In this document: one piece after another, positions 24,001 to 35,629 of the stretch | Layout of the letters: every line of letters begins with the position of its first letter | How positions within the stretch are numbered: the first letter of the stretch is position 1 | Source of the DNA: Takakia lepidozioides | Lineage: Eukaryota > Streptophyta > Takakiopsida > Takakiales > Takakiaceae | Direction: 5' to 3' | Length of the DNA: 64,000 nt | NCBI GenBank assembly: GCA_030704615.1 | Contig: CM060733.1 | Coordinates: 69,876,001 to 69,940,000 of the forward strand | Notes under the pieces: generated by a model | Told to the model about the DNA's origin: nothing | The model's database searches: none | Seen by the model: only the letters and a program-made list of their open reading frames with translations | Made by a program: the position numbers and the translations under genes

Positions 24001-26583
24001 ATGTTCACCTCAGGGTTCATATCCAGGGGCCATGGCTTTTGGCAATGTCTAGAGCCTCGAGAACACTGCTGTAAGATCCGCAGAGACTGCACTGATGCTG
24101 CTATCAAAGAGGCCCACTCTCTTCCAGCTAGGCTAACTTATTGTTTACAGAGCATTTTTCTAGTACAGCAGCTGAGTGCCCAATGTGGGATTGCCCTTAG
24201 GTGGCTCAATCTCCTCCACTGACTTCTCTAGGTCAAGGAAGACACTTAGATCCTCTGAGCAGGTAAGGATGGGAGATGTTATAAGATGAGTGCAGCTGTT
24301 GAAACTGACATAAATGACATGCTGATAACCAACATGACTAGACACATTGCTGTGGTTCTGATGTCCATATCACAACAACTATGGACAGATTGCAGGCATT
24401 GGAAGATGGGGCCACCTGGGCTGTTGCAGCATAATTGATGGAGCCTCCAACATAGCTCGCACACAGAGACGATGCAATCTGTCAATTTCACGACCAGCAC
24501 AGTGAATCAACTCTCCCTCTGTGATTATCCAGACAAACTACAAGAAAATTCATTTCCAAGGAATGAGGTTACTCTCCACATACTGGAAATGGGATTTGTT
24601 CAATTCTCAGTTACTAACACACATCCTGCTGACTCTGCTGAGGTCCTGTCACCCAAAAGACCAACCACCCACATAACACTTGCCAGCAGACCAGTTTACA
24701 CCACCCCCTCCCTAGGACTGTAAGCATACAAAGGTCTTTCTTGGTGTGTCTGCTTTCGTCAGAATTGTCCTAAATTAGATATTACTCTCGGATAGTCTGA
24801 GTCCCAACACTAAATCTATGAGTGTGACTGTACATGTCTCTGGAGAGCACCTGTGTGACTGCAATCAATGATATCAGTAGAGAGGGGTGGTATGTACACC
24901 TTCCAGCCATAGGGACCTAGATGACGCCCAATCAGAGTGAAGGCCACCAGTGTTCCAATGACTGTCCCAAGGGCCCCAAACCAAAAGGCCTTCAATGTCG
25001 AGCCTGCAACATACCATTCTTTGTCAGCCAACCTTTGCTGCCATCCCACCATCCCCCTCCAGCGTTGTCCTTCGATGCATACCCCAGTGATTGCCCATGC
25101 TAAAACCAATCACATTGCACAAATCATGACAGCCTGAGGCAGATGGAGAAGAGATCAAGCAGAAACACAAACCCGCATCCGTGAATGCACGCATCACATC
25201 CGTCTCCAGGAGACTCAGTGCCACAGCCATTGGCATCCCCAGCGCTAATACCTGCCTGTGCCCTCCTTGCTTAGCACTCTTTCTAGAAAGTAGATCTTGC
25301 ACGGTTTCACTTTCAATCAGTCAAAGAGCGCACTTCCTAGTATGTGCATAGCTGGAGGCATCTACGACACACCAAGTCATAAGCAGGTGCTGAGGCAGGA
25401 ATAATGTTGCATGTTGAGAGTAGCAATCCGGAGCCCATGGCAAGCAGAGGTGCAGATACGCGCCCTCCCCATTCAGTTCTTGACTCCAAGACCTGCCAGT
25501 ACAAGGCCAATGCATCTATACATGGTGAGCCATGGTCTAACCAACAAGAAGCAGCCCCAGCTCTACTCCTCCAAACAGTTGTCTTTGCTGAAGCTTTTGT
25601 ATTCTTGCTATGTGGAATTTGCAGTCGGAACATTGGTGGCTTTGAGTGTTATGGCAACTCCATCTTGCGCTAATGCCCCCAAATATCTGCCAGGGACACC
25701 ACTGTGACAAATGTGCTTGTGTCCCAGCTGTCACTAACTTACAAAGCCTACCCCATCCTATCTTGCTGTGATATACATCAGCAGCATGACAACTGGAATT
25801 TTAAGGTACTCATGTGAGGAGACAATTTGCTGGTTCTTTGCAGAGCCAGGCAGATGCCTCATAATAGTCACCACTTTGTGCCATCCCTGGGGGATATCCC
25901 AGGAATTTTCTTCTGAATTGAATGTTGGGACTAGTCAGGTGAGTTAGAGTTAAGTGTACAGAATCAGAGCTCAGATTCAAAACCGTGCATGAAGGTGGCT
26001 CCCAGCGCTGGTTTCCCTCCATCATCTCTAAACCTGTCTGTTGCACAGAACCTAGCAGACTACCATTGGAAATACACTCCCGTTGCTCGGAACTCTCTAT
26101 TTTCTGTGAAATTGCAGTTCCTACTACTCGACGCAACTCAGGGAACCTGCATTTTCGGTGAAAAACAGAGATCCGGAAAAATCGGCGTTGAGCTGTATTT
26201 ATAATGGAACAAGCTATCCACCATAGGTACAAGAATGAGGGTCAGGGAAAGGAAGGAACCTGGCCCAGTGCCGCACAGGCGGCCAGTGTACAAAAGAGTG
26301 TGCTCCCACACTGTGGGCCCACCATTGTCATTGTCACTCGGGCCTTCCATCTTACATTGCCTCCCATTGAATTTAGTTCCACTGTCGCTCCATGAAATGT
26401 CCTTGCTCCGACCCTGTCTTGCCATTTCATACCATTGCCCCACATTGCCGATTCACCTTCATATTTGAAAGTCCTCGTTCCCAGTGGGAGTTCTGTAGAT
26501 TCTGGTCTGCCCCCACGAATCCGTGGAAGACGTGGTGAAAAAACAGATATTGGAACGCACCGTGTGGCGATGGTGGAGGTCAT
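21074..26583 (-). CDS. DUF819 (YjcL-like) multi-pass membrane protein, plastid-targeted, at least 13 exons
   Basis: A plant member of the DUF819 family: about ten transmembrane helices, function unknown, plant copies predicted plastidial. Exons: 26260-26583, 25373-25492, 25173-25251, 24900-25003, 24416-24478, 23281-23431, 22671-22811, 22544-22557, 22207-22383, 21828-21905, one unresolved, 21310-21403, 21074-21169. The first exon from the ATG at 26583 looks like a transit peptide (Thr/Ser/Arg-rich). Family signatures follow in order: APAYDL-VLALGMPMAVAL, GALGTVIGTLVAF, CASYVGGSINYAA, MLAAGMAADNLAMAVYLG, SQSLGGALMLIFF, ASNANIGGPATAAAMA and VGTLGYTIGTGIGCLVGVN, ending LQAMF-stop at 21074. A 14-nt microexon (22544-22557) is needed to keep phase. 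Between 21828 and 21403 the phases demand one more exon of 3n+2 nt, which I could not place. Confidence 0.85.
22544..22557 (-). other. 14-nt microexon of the DUF819 gene
   Basis: The preceding exon ends in phase 1 (GCA G|GTGAGA at 22671/22670) and the next begins in phase 0 (ATTACAG|GGT at 22384/22383), so they cannot be joined directly. The segment CTGTGGGTAATGAG is bounded by CTCTAG and GTGAGC and supplies exactly 2+12 nt, adding five residues (AVGNE). Confidence 0.65.
23112..23139. repeat. (TA)n microsatellite
   Basis: An uninterrupted run of about 13 TA units lies in an intron of the DUF819 gene, between the exons at 23281 and 22811. Such tracts are length-variable. Confidence 0.9.
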
Positions 26584-26599
26584 CACACCACAGCTGGTG

Positions 26600-29440
26600 C
26601 CTGCTCCTTCTTAGTTTTCCAAAACAGAGATCGAGAGAAATTCGCCACCTTAAATCTTGTGGGAGTATGATTAGTCTTCCGCCTCCCACTCGGAATTCAA
26701 AAAAGGCAAAAAGCAGGCTGACAAACGGGTGGAGGTTGAGAGACAGATTCTTCGTCTGGAGTGACGAAGACCATCACCATGAACAGGTATTTCGTCCGTC
26801 CATTATACAAGTGAAATGATATGGTTCTCACATTAGGTGACGGTGGATGCTGTTTTGCTTGAAAAGAGAAGTGAATGAATCGCGCGGTTAAACCTTGTAC
26901 TGAAAACAGGCGATATGAGATCTTGTCTTTCCTTTGTCAAAATTGGCTATGGATGGAGAGGACGTGAGATTTGAATGAGTGAAGGTTGAGCCTGCAAGAG
27001 ACCATGCAGGACTGTAAAAGAGAAAACAGGCGAGTGGATATGGCGCTGGGTCGCGCTATGTGTCAATATCTCTCCGGAGCCAACGATCTCCCTCCGACTG
27101 CGTGACGCCAGTCCTCGGCGAACCACTTCACCACACACACGGGGATCGAAAAACCAAAACCGTAAACATAGTCTACAACAAGTTGTTTTATAGCCACGCA
27201 ACGAGCACAGATCCTTTGCTACTCTAGCAATGCACCAGAGAAAGTGCCGAAGCCAATCCCCTCCTTTGTTAGCGGCCAGCAGAAATCTTTGCTAGATTTT
27301 TTCCGCGTACCATTTTGACATGTATAACTTTATTTTTGAGAATAACGGGATGATGGCTGGGAGCGCTCCGCGTTTTGCGGTGAGAGCGACAGGGACTCCA
27401 TGTATCGGGAGTTGGCCAAGTTGGCACTAGATGACAAAAATGACGACTTGCTTCCATGCGCTAATTTTAGCCGGCGCCCAGATATCGGTGAGCGCAACAC
27501 CGGAATTTGGCGCCGGAGTTCATGGCCGGTAATCGCTTTTCACCTGTTGTAATAGGTTACCATATTTTTTCTACCTGCTGTGAAGGTCACCTTTGTGCAC
27601 ATTGCTCATTACTGCTCATCTCTCTTGACTCCCGCGGGACCCACCCTATTCCAATTGGTCCGGACCTTGGACGGCGATGCAGACCTATTGCCCGATTATT
27701 TTTGAACCCTATGCACATAAAAGCAACCATCCATGCCACCAGTCGGCCATGCTCCACCAACATCGACAAACTTTGGATAACTTGGCCGATTTGGCCGAGA
27801 CATGGAAGTTGGCCCTTATAACCGTTTTGGCTAGTCTCTTCCCCCATACCTCGAGTTGCGCATCATCCTCTGCGCCTCCCTTGCGTCTCCTTTTCCTTCC
27901 ACTGCCCTCTCTCTAGGGCTTCTCATTGTACCTTCTTCATCACTAACTACCCCCTCATCGCCAAGAGTGGCTATCACTGAGGGTGTGTAAGAGCAGTCTC
28001 TCTGATTTCTCTATCTATTTGATGGTCTCTCCCACGCTTGCTCGATGCTAATGTGGCGCTCTTCATTGTATCTGGCGTGAGTTTAATGAATTAGGCGGTA
28101 GCTCTCGCTGCCCCCGCCCCCCAAGGAGATGAGAGAGCCATGGAGGATGTACACCATCCAAGATGAGCTTGGAGTGGAGAAGGTGAGAGGCCAGGACGAA
28201 CATTCGTTGGCGGTGAGCGAGGGATTTGCGAAAAACGGCGAAGTCCCAGCTCTCCTCACCGCACATCACGGAGCGTTCTACATCCTTTCCCCCCAGCATG
28301 CCGGTATAACTTGGGTTTCATATTAGTATATAACAGCAGTCTCGAACATTTCCAAGACTTGAAATGTCCACAAGACGAAAGAAAACAGCAAGACCTCGAC
28401 CTTGGAAATCAACCAATGAGTATCCATTCATAAATAGAAAGCCTCACACCAAAGCAAACCCATACACCCAAACGTTGTCAAGAGATTTTCCCCTGACTCT
28501 AGCCTCTAAGTGGCCTCGCAAAAGTGAAGTCATCTGGACAACGTGATTCAAGACCCTTCAAGATGTCTTGGCTATCCGACGTCTGTTGATAATCAAGTCA
28601 TGGCAGACATACCTACTGCTGGGTGAACTAGCTTTGATCCTACACTATGCACAACAAACGAGCTTTGCTCATTGCATGACACTTTCTCTCGGCAGCCGTG
28701 CATCTTTCTCGTCATACACTCATTGCGGACCATTTCTTGGAAGGATGAGAGGAGAACCACACTTGCCGGCCATCAAGTCCAGTGATCTGCTCCCGAGGAA
28801 TTTCATTGCGGAAGCAGAACCGAGTGTGGAGAACAATTGAATGTGGCACTTCTATTTATTTGAAGATGGTTCGGATTCCAGATTTTAATTTTCTAAAGGG
28901 GCTCTGCTTGCAGAGCCCACCAAAGGGAGGCGGAAGAAATCTTGTAAAATGTACACCTCTTACGCTCTTTATATACTCTCTTAAGGCGATGGTGGAGCCT
29001 TCTAGAAGGGGGCCCACCGCCTCATCCTGCTTCTGGAAAGCTCTAGAAGTAGAAGGAGGGCCCGCCATCCTATTTCTATGCTAGCCTAAGCGTACATTAG
29101 GTGTCCACGTCCAGTCGAGCCACTTCCTTCCTCTCCAGGCCTCCCGCGACCCCACGCGATTGGCTATTCCCACCGTGTCCAGTTTTCTGACCTTCCCAAA
29201 CTCCCCAAATGAATTGGGATACATAAGAGCGATGATTGGATATTGGGAGGGGGCCGCGCAGATGTGAACCCTCACTGCCCCCCGCAAGGAGACGCTAGAG
29301 CTGCCCGCACCTAAGTGAGGGGACCGCTCTAAGCCATCGGCATACCTAATCACCGATAAACTCCGCCAAGGTAAGTATGACGGATCACTGTTGAGCGCCC
29401 ATATATACTCCCGAATTTCCTTGTCCCCAGCAAATGATAT
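26600..29440. other. intergenic region with no supported gene
   Basis: No frame here shows a domain or a credible exon chain. The left part should hold the DUF819 promoter. Near 28890-28920 a short hairpin-like GGGCTCTGC / GCAGAGCCC occurs. Short frames at 27507-27847, 28063-28326 and 29081-29353 overlap on both strands and look like chance. Confidence 0.4.
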
Positions 29441-29458
29441 GGGATATATGCCTCTAAG

Positions 29459-29848
29459 GTTAGCAAGTTTATTTCTGCGCTAAAGGGGGTCCTTGGAGGC
29501 TTTCTGGCTCCTAAAAATAAAGGTCCCAAATCGTGGCAGGGGCTATTCCTGAAGGTCAAAAAAGAGGTGTGGGAGCTGACTTTCTGCTGGTCTTGCTCAA
29601 TCTTTCTGCCGTTTGCAGTTGCCTTTATCAGCCTCTTGATATTCTTGGGCTGTGGCATTGTAGCAAGTTCTCCCGCTATTGCAGCACAGTTTGTGGGAGC
29701 CATCATTTTTGTACTCGCATTGTCTTTGGGATTCGCATATGTGGATGTCGTGTGCAACTTGGCATATGTCATCTCTGTTGTAGAGGAGTACTATGGTGGT
29801 GGGGCCCTTGTCAAGAGCATGTCTATCATCGAAGGGAAATGCAAGTGA
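29459..29848 (+). CDS. possible exon of a multi-pass membrane protein
   Basis: An open plus frame of about 390 nt. It starts with a basic amphipathic stretch (LAPKNKGPKSWQGLFLKVKK) and runs into two strongly hydrophobic segments (FCWSCSIFLPFAVAFISLLI and AAQFVGAIIFVLALSLGFAY). It ends in VVEEYYGGGALVKSMSIIEG and a stop. The last part resembles a plant family of uncharacterised multi-pass proteins in which a membrane segment is followed by a 'VVE..YG..A..KS..L..G' motif. That likeness is from memory and not tested. No flanking exons were found, so it may be a gene fragment. Not firmly identified. Confidence 0.35.
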   Translation, partial: VSKFISALKGVLGGFLAPKNKGPKSWQGLFLKVKKEVWELTFCWSCSIFLPFAVAFISLLIFLGCGIVASSPAIAAQFVGAIIFVLALSLGFAYVDVVCNLAYVISVVEEYYGGGALVKSMSIIEGKCK

Positions 29849-29859
29849 TGCTTTTGTTA

Positions 29860-30641
29860 TTCTTTGTAATCACATCCTCGCCAAGACCAGTCTGTCATCT
29901 GAAAACATTCTCTCCAGGAAGCTCCCCTACTTGTATTCATGCATTCATTTGTGTACCTGTTTGATGCTATCATATGTAAGTCCACTGACCGTGAGAGCAT
30001 TGACATGCACATTTTTGTAGATAGGCCCCATGTATATGATTCTACACATTTGACTTCCTTGTAAGGCTATCCATTTGTTAATTTTTTAATTGAGCTGTTA
30101 CAATTGTTTTGAGGAAGTGGGATGTGGTGCCCTAATCCTTTCTTTTTTCTTTTTCTTTTTTTTCAGAAAAGGTGATGGAGGCCCTTCGAAATTTATTGAA
30201 AATGGTACCTTTTAATCCCTTTTAAACTGTTTATATTTGTCCACATTGTGATGGCTAGATTCCTCCTCCCAAGTTGATATTCTCTTTCAGGATGAATGAG
30301 GTTGGATGATTACCAGAATGAATGACCGTTACATAAAAGCTAGATGATATAAAGTTGGCAAATCTATTATTAGACTAGGCAACAGCTAGCTTATCCCTAA
30401 AACAGATGAGGTGGCATCATATCTAGATGGGCACTTGGCTAGAATCTAGGCAGCCAATCAGGGCATGCCAATCTATTGTGATAAGATCATGGGCCTTGGA
30501 TTATAAAAGGGATCGGCGCAAAACCTAAGGCGGCCGGTGTACTTTCAAAGTGTAACCCTTGTGTACGAGAGAGACGGATGTGCATATGTATGGATGAACT
30601 GAGAATCTGAGTGTGAAGATTTGCGTCCTCTACGAGCACTA
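29860..30641. other. left flank of the retroelement insertion
   Basis: AT-rich sequence with a pyrimidine run at about 30140-30165. A TATA-like ATTATAAAAGGG lies near 30499-30510, about 130 bp before the retroelement terminus. The last bases, ACTA, match the first bases after the right end of the element (41707-41710). Confidence 0.4.
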
Positions 30642-30968
30642 TGTCAAGTTATTTTACCACTAGTGTGAAACTAGCTAGGAAATAGCTAGCTTTTACATAT
30701 TGACATTTGGGATTGGCCCAAGTGTCAATCCAGGGGTCAAGGCAGATTTAGGCCCTGGAGTGGTTATCTTCACGGCAAGCGCGGGAGGCTCATCTTTCTC
30801 GAGTTGAGCCTCACCGCGCCTAGCTATGGCGCCGTAGTGTGGATTCCCCATGGCGTGGGGTGCACTTGGCTTGACTTGTATTTGAGTGATGAGGTTATAT
30901 ATGCATGAGTTTATGCTTCAGCTTTGTGAGCTCGCATGAGCTTGTGCTTGTATTCTTCCTCTTTATCA
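30642..30968 (+). repeat. terminal repeat A1
   Basis: Matches A2 (41193-41516) base for base from TGTCAAGTTATTTTACC to the GCTTGTGCTTG near its end. The last 20 bases differ slightly (TATTCTTCCTC versus TTTTCTTCTC) and both end in ATCA. After A1 the internal region begins with CTCGAGAAAG. No B segment precedes A1. Confidence 0.92.
30779..30819 (+). other. conserved hairpin inside repeat A
   Basis: Arms GCGCGG and GGCTCA (30779-30792) pair with TGAGCC and CCGCGC (30805-30819) around the loop TCTTTCTCGAGT. The same fold is present in A2 (about 41330-41370). It recurs in the diverged minus-strand LTR-like block at 61966-62006 with altered but still pairing stems. Confidence 0.65.
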
Positions 30969-30983
30969 CTCGAGAAAGATGAG

Positions 30984-31010
30984 CTCGTATCTATGAGTGC
31001 TAGATACGAG
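30984..31010 (+). other. perfect hairpin just inside the 5' repeat
   Basis: Arms CTCGTATCTA (30984-30993) and TAGATACGAG (31001-31010) are exact complements around a 7-nt loop, 16 nt after the end of A1. This is where a primer-binding site is expected, but I see no TGG-starting tRNA-complementary site. It might serve in priming or RNA packaging; that is inference. Confidence 0.55.
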
Positions 31011-31639
31011 TTAGTTGTAGCACTTGTGGTTTTTGCTTGAGAATGAGAGAAACCAAGTTGTTATGCAAGGAGCACCGTGGAGCTCTTGGTTGTTAGAAGC
31101 GGAGGCGATGTGGGTTACGAGGTGGTAAACCTTGGCATTCGATCTTCAGCTTCAGAGATGAAAGCACCATACTGTAGGTAATTCCAGAGCACCTTGATGG
31201 TTTCAGATTGTGTACATGCATGAGCAAGCACGATTGGAAGAGGACCAGTCAAGAGCAGGTTATAGTGGCTTTGGTGGCAAAGCTGAGAACTGGACTTGGG
31301 AATGCGAGCTGTCATTGTGTGAAGGATTGCAAGACCAAGCGAAAGGGCTGATTTGGCTTGGGGCAAATCAGTGCACTTTGTGGAGTATGGTGAGATTGGG
31401 TTTCAATCTCGAGCTTCAGCATTGAGAGGGCTCTTGTCATGGCGAGAGCAGGGCTGGAACAGGAGCTAAGAGGTGCGGCAAGGCCATGGAATGTGCACCT
31501 AGGGTTACAGAGCTTGGAAGAAGAGCTCTTGCACCACAAGAGAAGTGTCTTGTGGCTGGAAATGTAAGCCTTAGGGTTTCAGGAGCTTGGCAAAGGCTAT
31601 GGAGTGCTTAGTCTTGTCTTAGAGAGCATCAAGGAGCCA

Positions 31640-32080
31640 AGGAGCCAAGATAGGGGGCTGATATCTCTTGTGTGAAGAGGTTGCATGTGTGGAGCATGTA
31701 TTCAGCTCATTGAAGCTTCCATCTTCAAGCTTGGAGGGCAAGCAAGGAAGAGGGAAGGGCTGACTTCCCTTATGTGAGGGCAATGCATGTGTGGAGCATG
31801 CTATCAGCCTGGTGAAGGCTTGCACTTTCAGGTGTGGGAGTGCAAGAAAGGAAGGAAGGGGCTGGTTTCCCTGTAGGGCATGTGGAGCATGCTTTCAGCA
31901 TGCTGAAGCTTGTATTTTCAGGTTTGTGGGTGCAAGAAATGAAGCAAAGGAGCTGATTCTTTTATGGTGAGAGTGGGGCATGTGTGGAGCATGCCTTCAG
32001 CCCATTGAGGCTCTTGTTTTCAAGCTTTAGAGAGCTAGAACGGAAGGTCTAGGGCTGGTTTCCACTTGGAGTGAAAGAAA
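31640..32080 (+). repeat. degenerate ~100-bp tandem units in the leader
   Basis: At least four diverged units share the order GGGCTGRTWTC / CTTATGTGAG / GCATGTGTGGAGCATG / CAGC...TTGAAGCTT / TTTCAAGCTT. They start near 31655, 31755, 31855 and 31960. They carry no long coding frame of their own and lie between A1 and gag. Confidence 0.6.
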
Positions 32081-32499
32081 AGCACTTGTAGGGCCTATGT
32101 GAGTTGGGGTTTCAACTTCAAGCTTGAAGGGAGCGCAACTCTTGAAGCAGCAGGTGTAGGGGGCTGGAAGAGGCTCTAAGACAGATGCTATGGCCAAGGA
32201 GAGTGCTTGAATGAGTGCTCACAAGGGCTGGGAACCAGCAGGGCTTGGTTGTTTGCCATTGAGTTTAGTGGCGTGTTTGGGTAGGCTAAGTGAGAAAGAA
32301 GGCTTGGTTTGTGGCAACCACCTCATGGCTTAGGGCTACTATGGTGGTGTGTGGGAGCCGAAAGAGCAAGGATACCTTGCTGATTTCCTCACAGCCACCA
32401 TAGCTCGGTGGAAAGAAGCCTAGAGTCCAAGAGACACAAACCCTAGCTTGGCGTGGCTAAACCCCTTGGAGAAATGGCTAAACTGCCAGAGCGGCCATG

Positions 32500-33220
32500 T
32501 GTGGGGCTGTGACAGGCTGTGGCGAGCTGTGACGGGCTGTGTCAGGCTGTGGCGAGCTGTGACGGGCTGTGACGGGCTGTGCCATGGCCTTTGGGCTGTG
32601 ATGGGCTGTGAGGGGCTGTGACAGGCCGTGCCTGAGGCCTTTGAGGCTGTGATGGGCTGTGATGGGCTGTGACAGGCTGTGCCCTATGCCTGTGGGGCTG
32701 TGCGGGGCTGTGACAGGCTGTGCCCTGAGGCCTGTGGGGCTGTGATGGGCTGTGACAGGCTGTGCCCATGGCCTTTGGGGCTGTGATGGGCTGTGAGGGG
32801 CTGTGACAGGCCGTGCCTGAGGCCTTTGCGGCTGTGACGGGCTGTGAGGGGCTGTGACAGGCCGTGCCTGAGGCCTTTGAGGCTGTGACGGGCTGTGAGG
32901 GCTGTGACAGGCCGTGCCTGAGGCCTTTGAGGCTGTGACGGGCTGTGAGGGGCTGTGACAGGCCGTGCCTGAGGCCTTTGGGGCTGTGACGGGCTGTGAG
33001 GGGCTGTGACAGGCCGTGCCTGAGGCCTTTGAGGCTGTGACGGGCTGTGAGGGGCTGTGACAGGCCGTGCCATGGCCTTTGGGCTGTGACGGGCTGTGAG
33101 GGGCTGTGACAGGCCGTGCCTGAGGCCTTTGAGGCTGTGACGGGCTGTGAGGGGCTGTGACAGGCCGTGCCTGAGGCCTTTGGGGCTGTGACGGGCTGTG
33201 AGGGGCTGTCTGTGGTGGCC
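32500..33220 (+). repeat. 51-bp minisatellite in the leader
   Basis: About 13 copies of a unit built from GGCTGTGACGGGCTGTGAGG, GGCTGTGACAGGCCGTGC and CTGAGGCCTTTGA. Some units are shorter or carry a CCATGGCCTTTGG variant. Because 51 is a multiple of three, the minus strand stays open in two frames over about 800 bp. That reflects the repeat, not coding. Confidence 0.9.
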
Positions 33221-33479
33221 CGTGTTGACCTGTGGATGGCCTGTGCTGACTCGTGGAGGCACTGGTGGACTAAGGACTGGCATGTGGTCTGGAAGGCCGA
33301 ATTTTGAAGCTCGTGGAGGGCGGTTTGAGGAGTATCTTCATGATATTCCATGGTCATGCAAGTTCAGGTGTAGGCTATGTTAGGAACTTAGTATTCCAAA
33401 CCATAAGCCGCAACAGGTTCTCTACCCGGTTACCTTGTGGAGAGGGGGTTAGGGACATGTTCATGACCGGTTGAGTGTC

Positions 33480-35377
33480 AACACGGAGGTGCCACTAGTT
33501 GCTGGGGACAGTGCCGGTTCGAGCACTAGCGATACTAGTGGGTACACGAGACGAGGTGTGCGGTTTAGGCCACCTTCACCTCCTGTGTCTTACGGAAGGT
33601 TCTGATTCGGATTGTGAATCAGGAGGACTCATACCGGCGGTGCAAGTTGTTTCTTTGCCATTGTTGTGGGACACAATGGAGGAGATGTATGGAGCTACCA
33701 AGGGGCCACGAAGGTACTCTGGGGCGGTGGGCACCATCGAGTTGGATGATTTTATCCAAGAGTTTGATAGTTGGTGTGATTTGCAGCAAATGCGCAATCC
33801 ACAACTATTTACGCCTTTCATGGCATGGAAAGGGCTGTTTCAGCACCTTGAGGGGCCGCCTATGGATGATTACCATGAGTTCAGGCGGGGGCATGAGGTT
33901 GAGATCGAGGAGTGGAGGATGTACTGGTCACCCGACTATGTCTCCATCACTAGGGGCACTAGAGCCACGAGGGCAGTGGCTACACCTGCCGCTGCACCGG
34001 CAGCTTCAGCAAGCAGCAGTGGGACTGGTGGTACAGTAGCTACGACGTCCACCCAAGCCACTACCGCACCAGCACTAGCACCCGTGCCTGCCTTCAACCC
34101 TGTTGTGGAGTTCTTCGAAGAGTTGAGAGGGAACTACCAAGGGGTGAGGACAGAGAAGTTGCGGAGCTTGCAAGAGTTCCAACGGAAGCCGACCGAGAGC
34201 TTGAGGGAGGCTTTCACTCGCATGAGGCGCTTGATAAATGTAACCCAAGGGGTTACGGAAGCTCAGGCAGTCCAATTCTGGTATGGGATATTGGACAAGG
34301 AGCTGAGGAGAAGGGTGCGGGATGCAACTCTCCTACAAGCGGCCCAACCCACCTTAGCAAATGTGTTTTTGCTGGCAGAGCGGATAGAGCTCAACATGGT
34401 GGAGGAACGAGTGGTCATGGTGGGATTTGCTAAGGAGACACCACGGGGTAGTGGTGCTCCTAGCCAACCACTACCTCAACGTGCTCAAGGCAACAAGGGG
34501 GCTCAGGTGAAGCTCAGGGAAGGGCAGAGAGGACCTCAGATGCAGGGGTCTCTCCCTTCATTTGCTGGCCAACAACGGGCGGATGTGGTGTGCTGGACAT
34601 GTGGAGGACCCCATGTCAAGAAGGATTGCCCAGAGGGAGGCAAAGGGCCGGCACATGCACAGCCTGCACAGTTGCAGTGTGGGCATTGTGGCAAGCGGGC
34701 ATGGAGAGGCCCAGTGTTATGGTTTGCATCCTGAGTTGCGCCCAGGCCAGTTCCAAGGGAACAATGGTGGCCGGGGGCGAGGTGGAGCAGCCCAGAGAGG
34801 ACGAGGTGGCCAGCCACGAGGTGCAGGCCAAGGGCAAGCTCAACGTGGCCAAGGACGCGGAGGTCAGGGTGTTGACCAAGGCATGGCCAACCGGCTTCAG
34901 CAGCTAGAGCAGAGGCTCGCTGCCATGGCTACAGCTCAGGTGGTACCGGCTCTAAGGCCGGATGGTCCACCTCCTGCTCCTGAGGGAGGAGATATGGGAG
35001 GCATGGGATTCATGTGTGGAGCAGCACTACCACTAGTGCAGGTGGAGTCTGCAGCCGTGACTCGAGGAGCAGCACGAGTTCCTGAGCCACGAGGTGCAGA
35101 GGTGGAGTTGGATCCACAGCGTGGGGAGGCAAGCCGTCAGGCTAGGCTTCCTCAGTCATTCACATTGGCGGAGACAGTGTCGACGCCATCCATGGCACCT
35201 AGTTCTCGCCCGACTGTTACCGAGGCGGAGGTTACTATGCCATTGGGGAGAGCTACACGGGTAGCACCACTACCTAGTGTTGCCAAGGCTACGGCAGCTA
35301 GTGTGCTGCTAGGAGCGGCCACATCTGTGTGCCAGGCTCCATTGTTCTCGGCTACCATGATTGCGACGCCGGGGTAA
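33480..35377 (+). pseudogene. retroelement gag (capsid and zinc knuckles), frameshifted
   Basis: Structural polyprotein of the Ty3/gypsy element. The first ATG of the main frame is at 33676 (MEEMYGATKGPRR). An upstream Ser/Pro-rich part (GVRFRPPSPP) is in another frame. The capsid region includes IELDDFIQEFDSWCDLQQ and LREAFTRMRRLINVTQG. Knuckle 1 is CWTCGGPHVKKDC (34591-34629). The second, starting CGHCG, is broken. Compared with the fragment at 44406-44450, the main copy lacks two bases near 34697. After the break the frame continues as a Gly/Arg/Gln-rich, then Pro/Ala-rich linker to 35377. Confidence 0.85.
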
Positions 35378-35629
35378 GACCAGCTGAGGTGTTCAGGCTG
35401 GCAGCTACACTCTGTGAGAGTGGGGAGGTTACTTCATCTTCTGCGGAGATAGTGGGAGGTGTAGTGCCGGAGGGATCCTCGGATTTGAGGGTCAAGACTG
35501 CCACGGCGGCGCCATGGCAAGCTGCAGCTGCCAGGTTGATGGAGCTGCCAGCTAGGCCAGCCATTGAGCGCGCCATGGTGACACCTGGAGTTGTCATGTT
35601 AGACAACCAGGATGGCATTTTCTGTTTGA

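Noticed and set aside
25404-25707. Plus-strand hydrophobic frames within the DUF819 gene
   Set aside because: They are antisense shadows of the verified minus-strand exon at 25373-25492 and its intron.
32542-33357. A 271-aa minus-strand open frame (and a 199-aa frame beside it) of repeated Ser-Gln-Pro/Thr-Ala-Arg-His units
   Set aside because: It is the reverse reading of a 51-bp minisatellite. Two frames are open at once because the unit is a multiple of three and has no stop. Not evidence of a protein.
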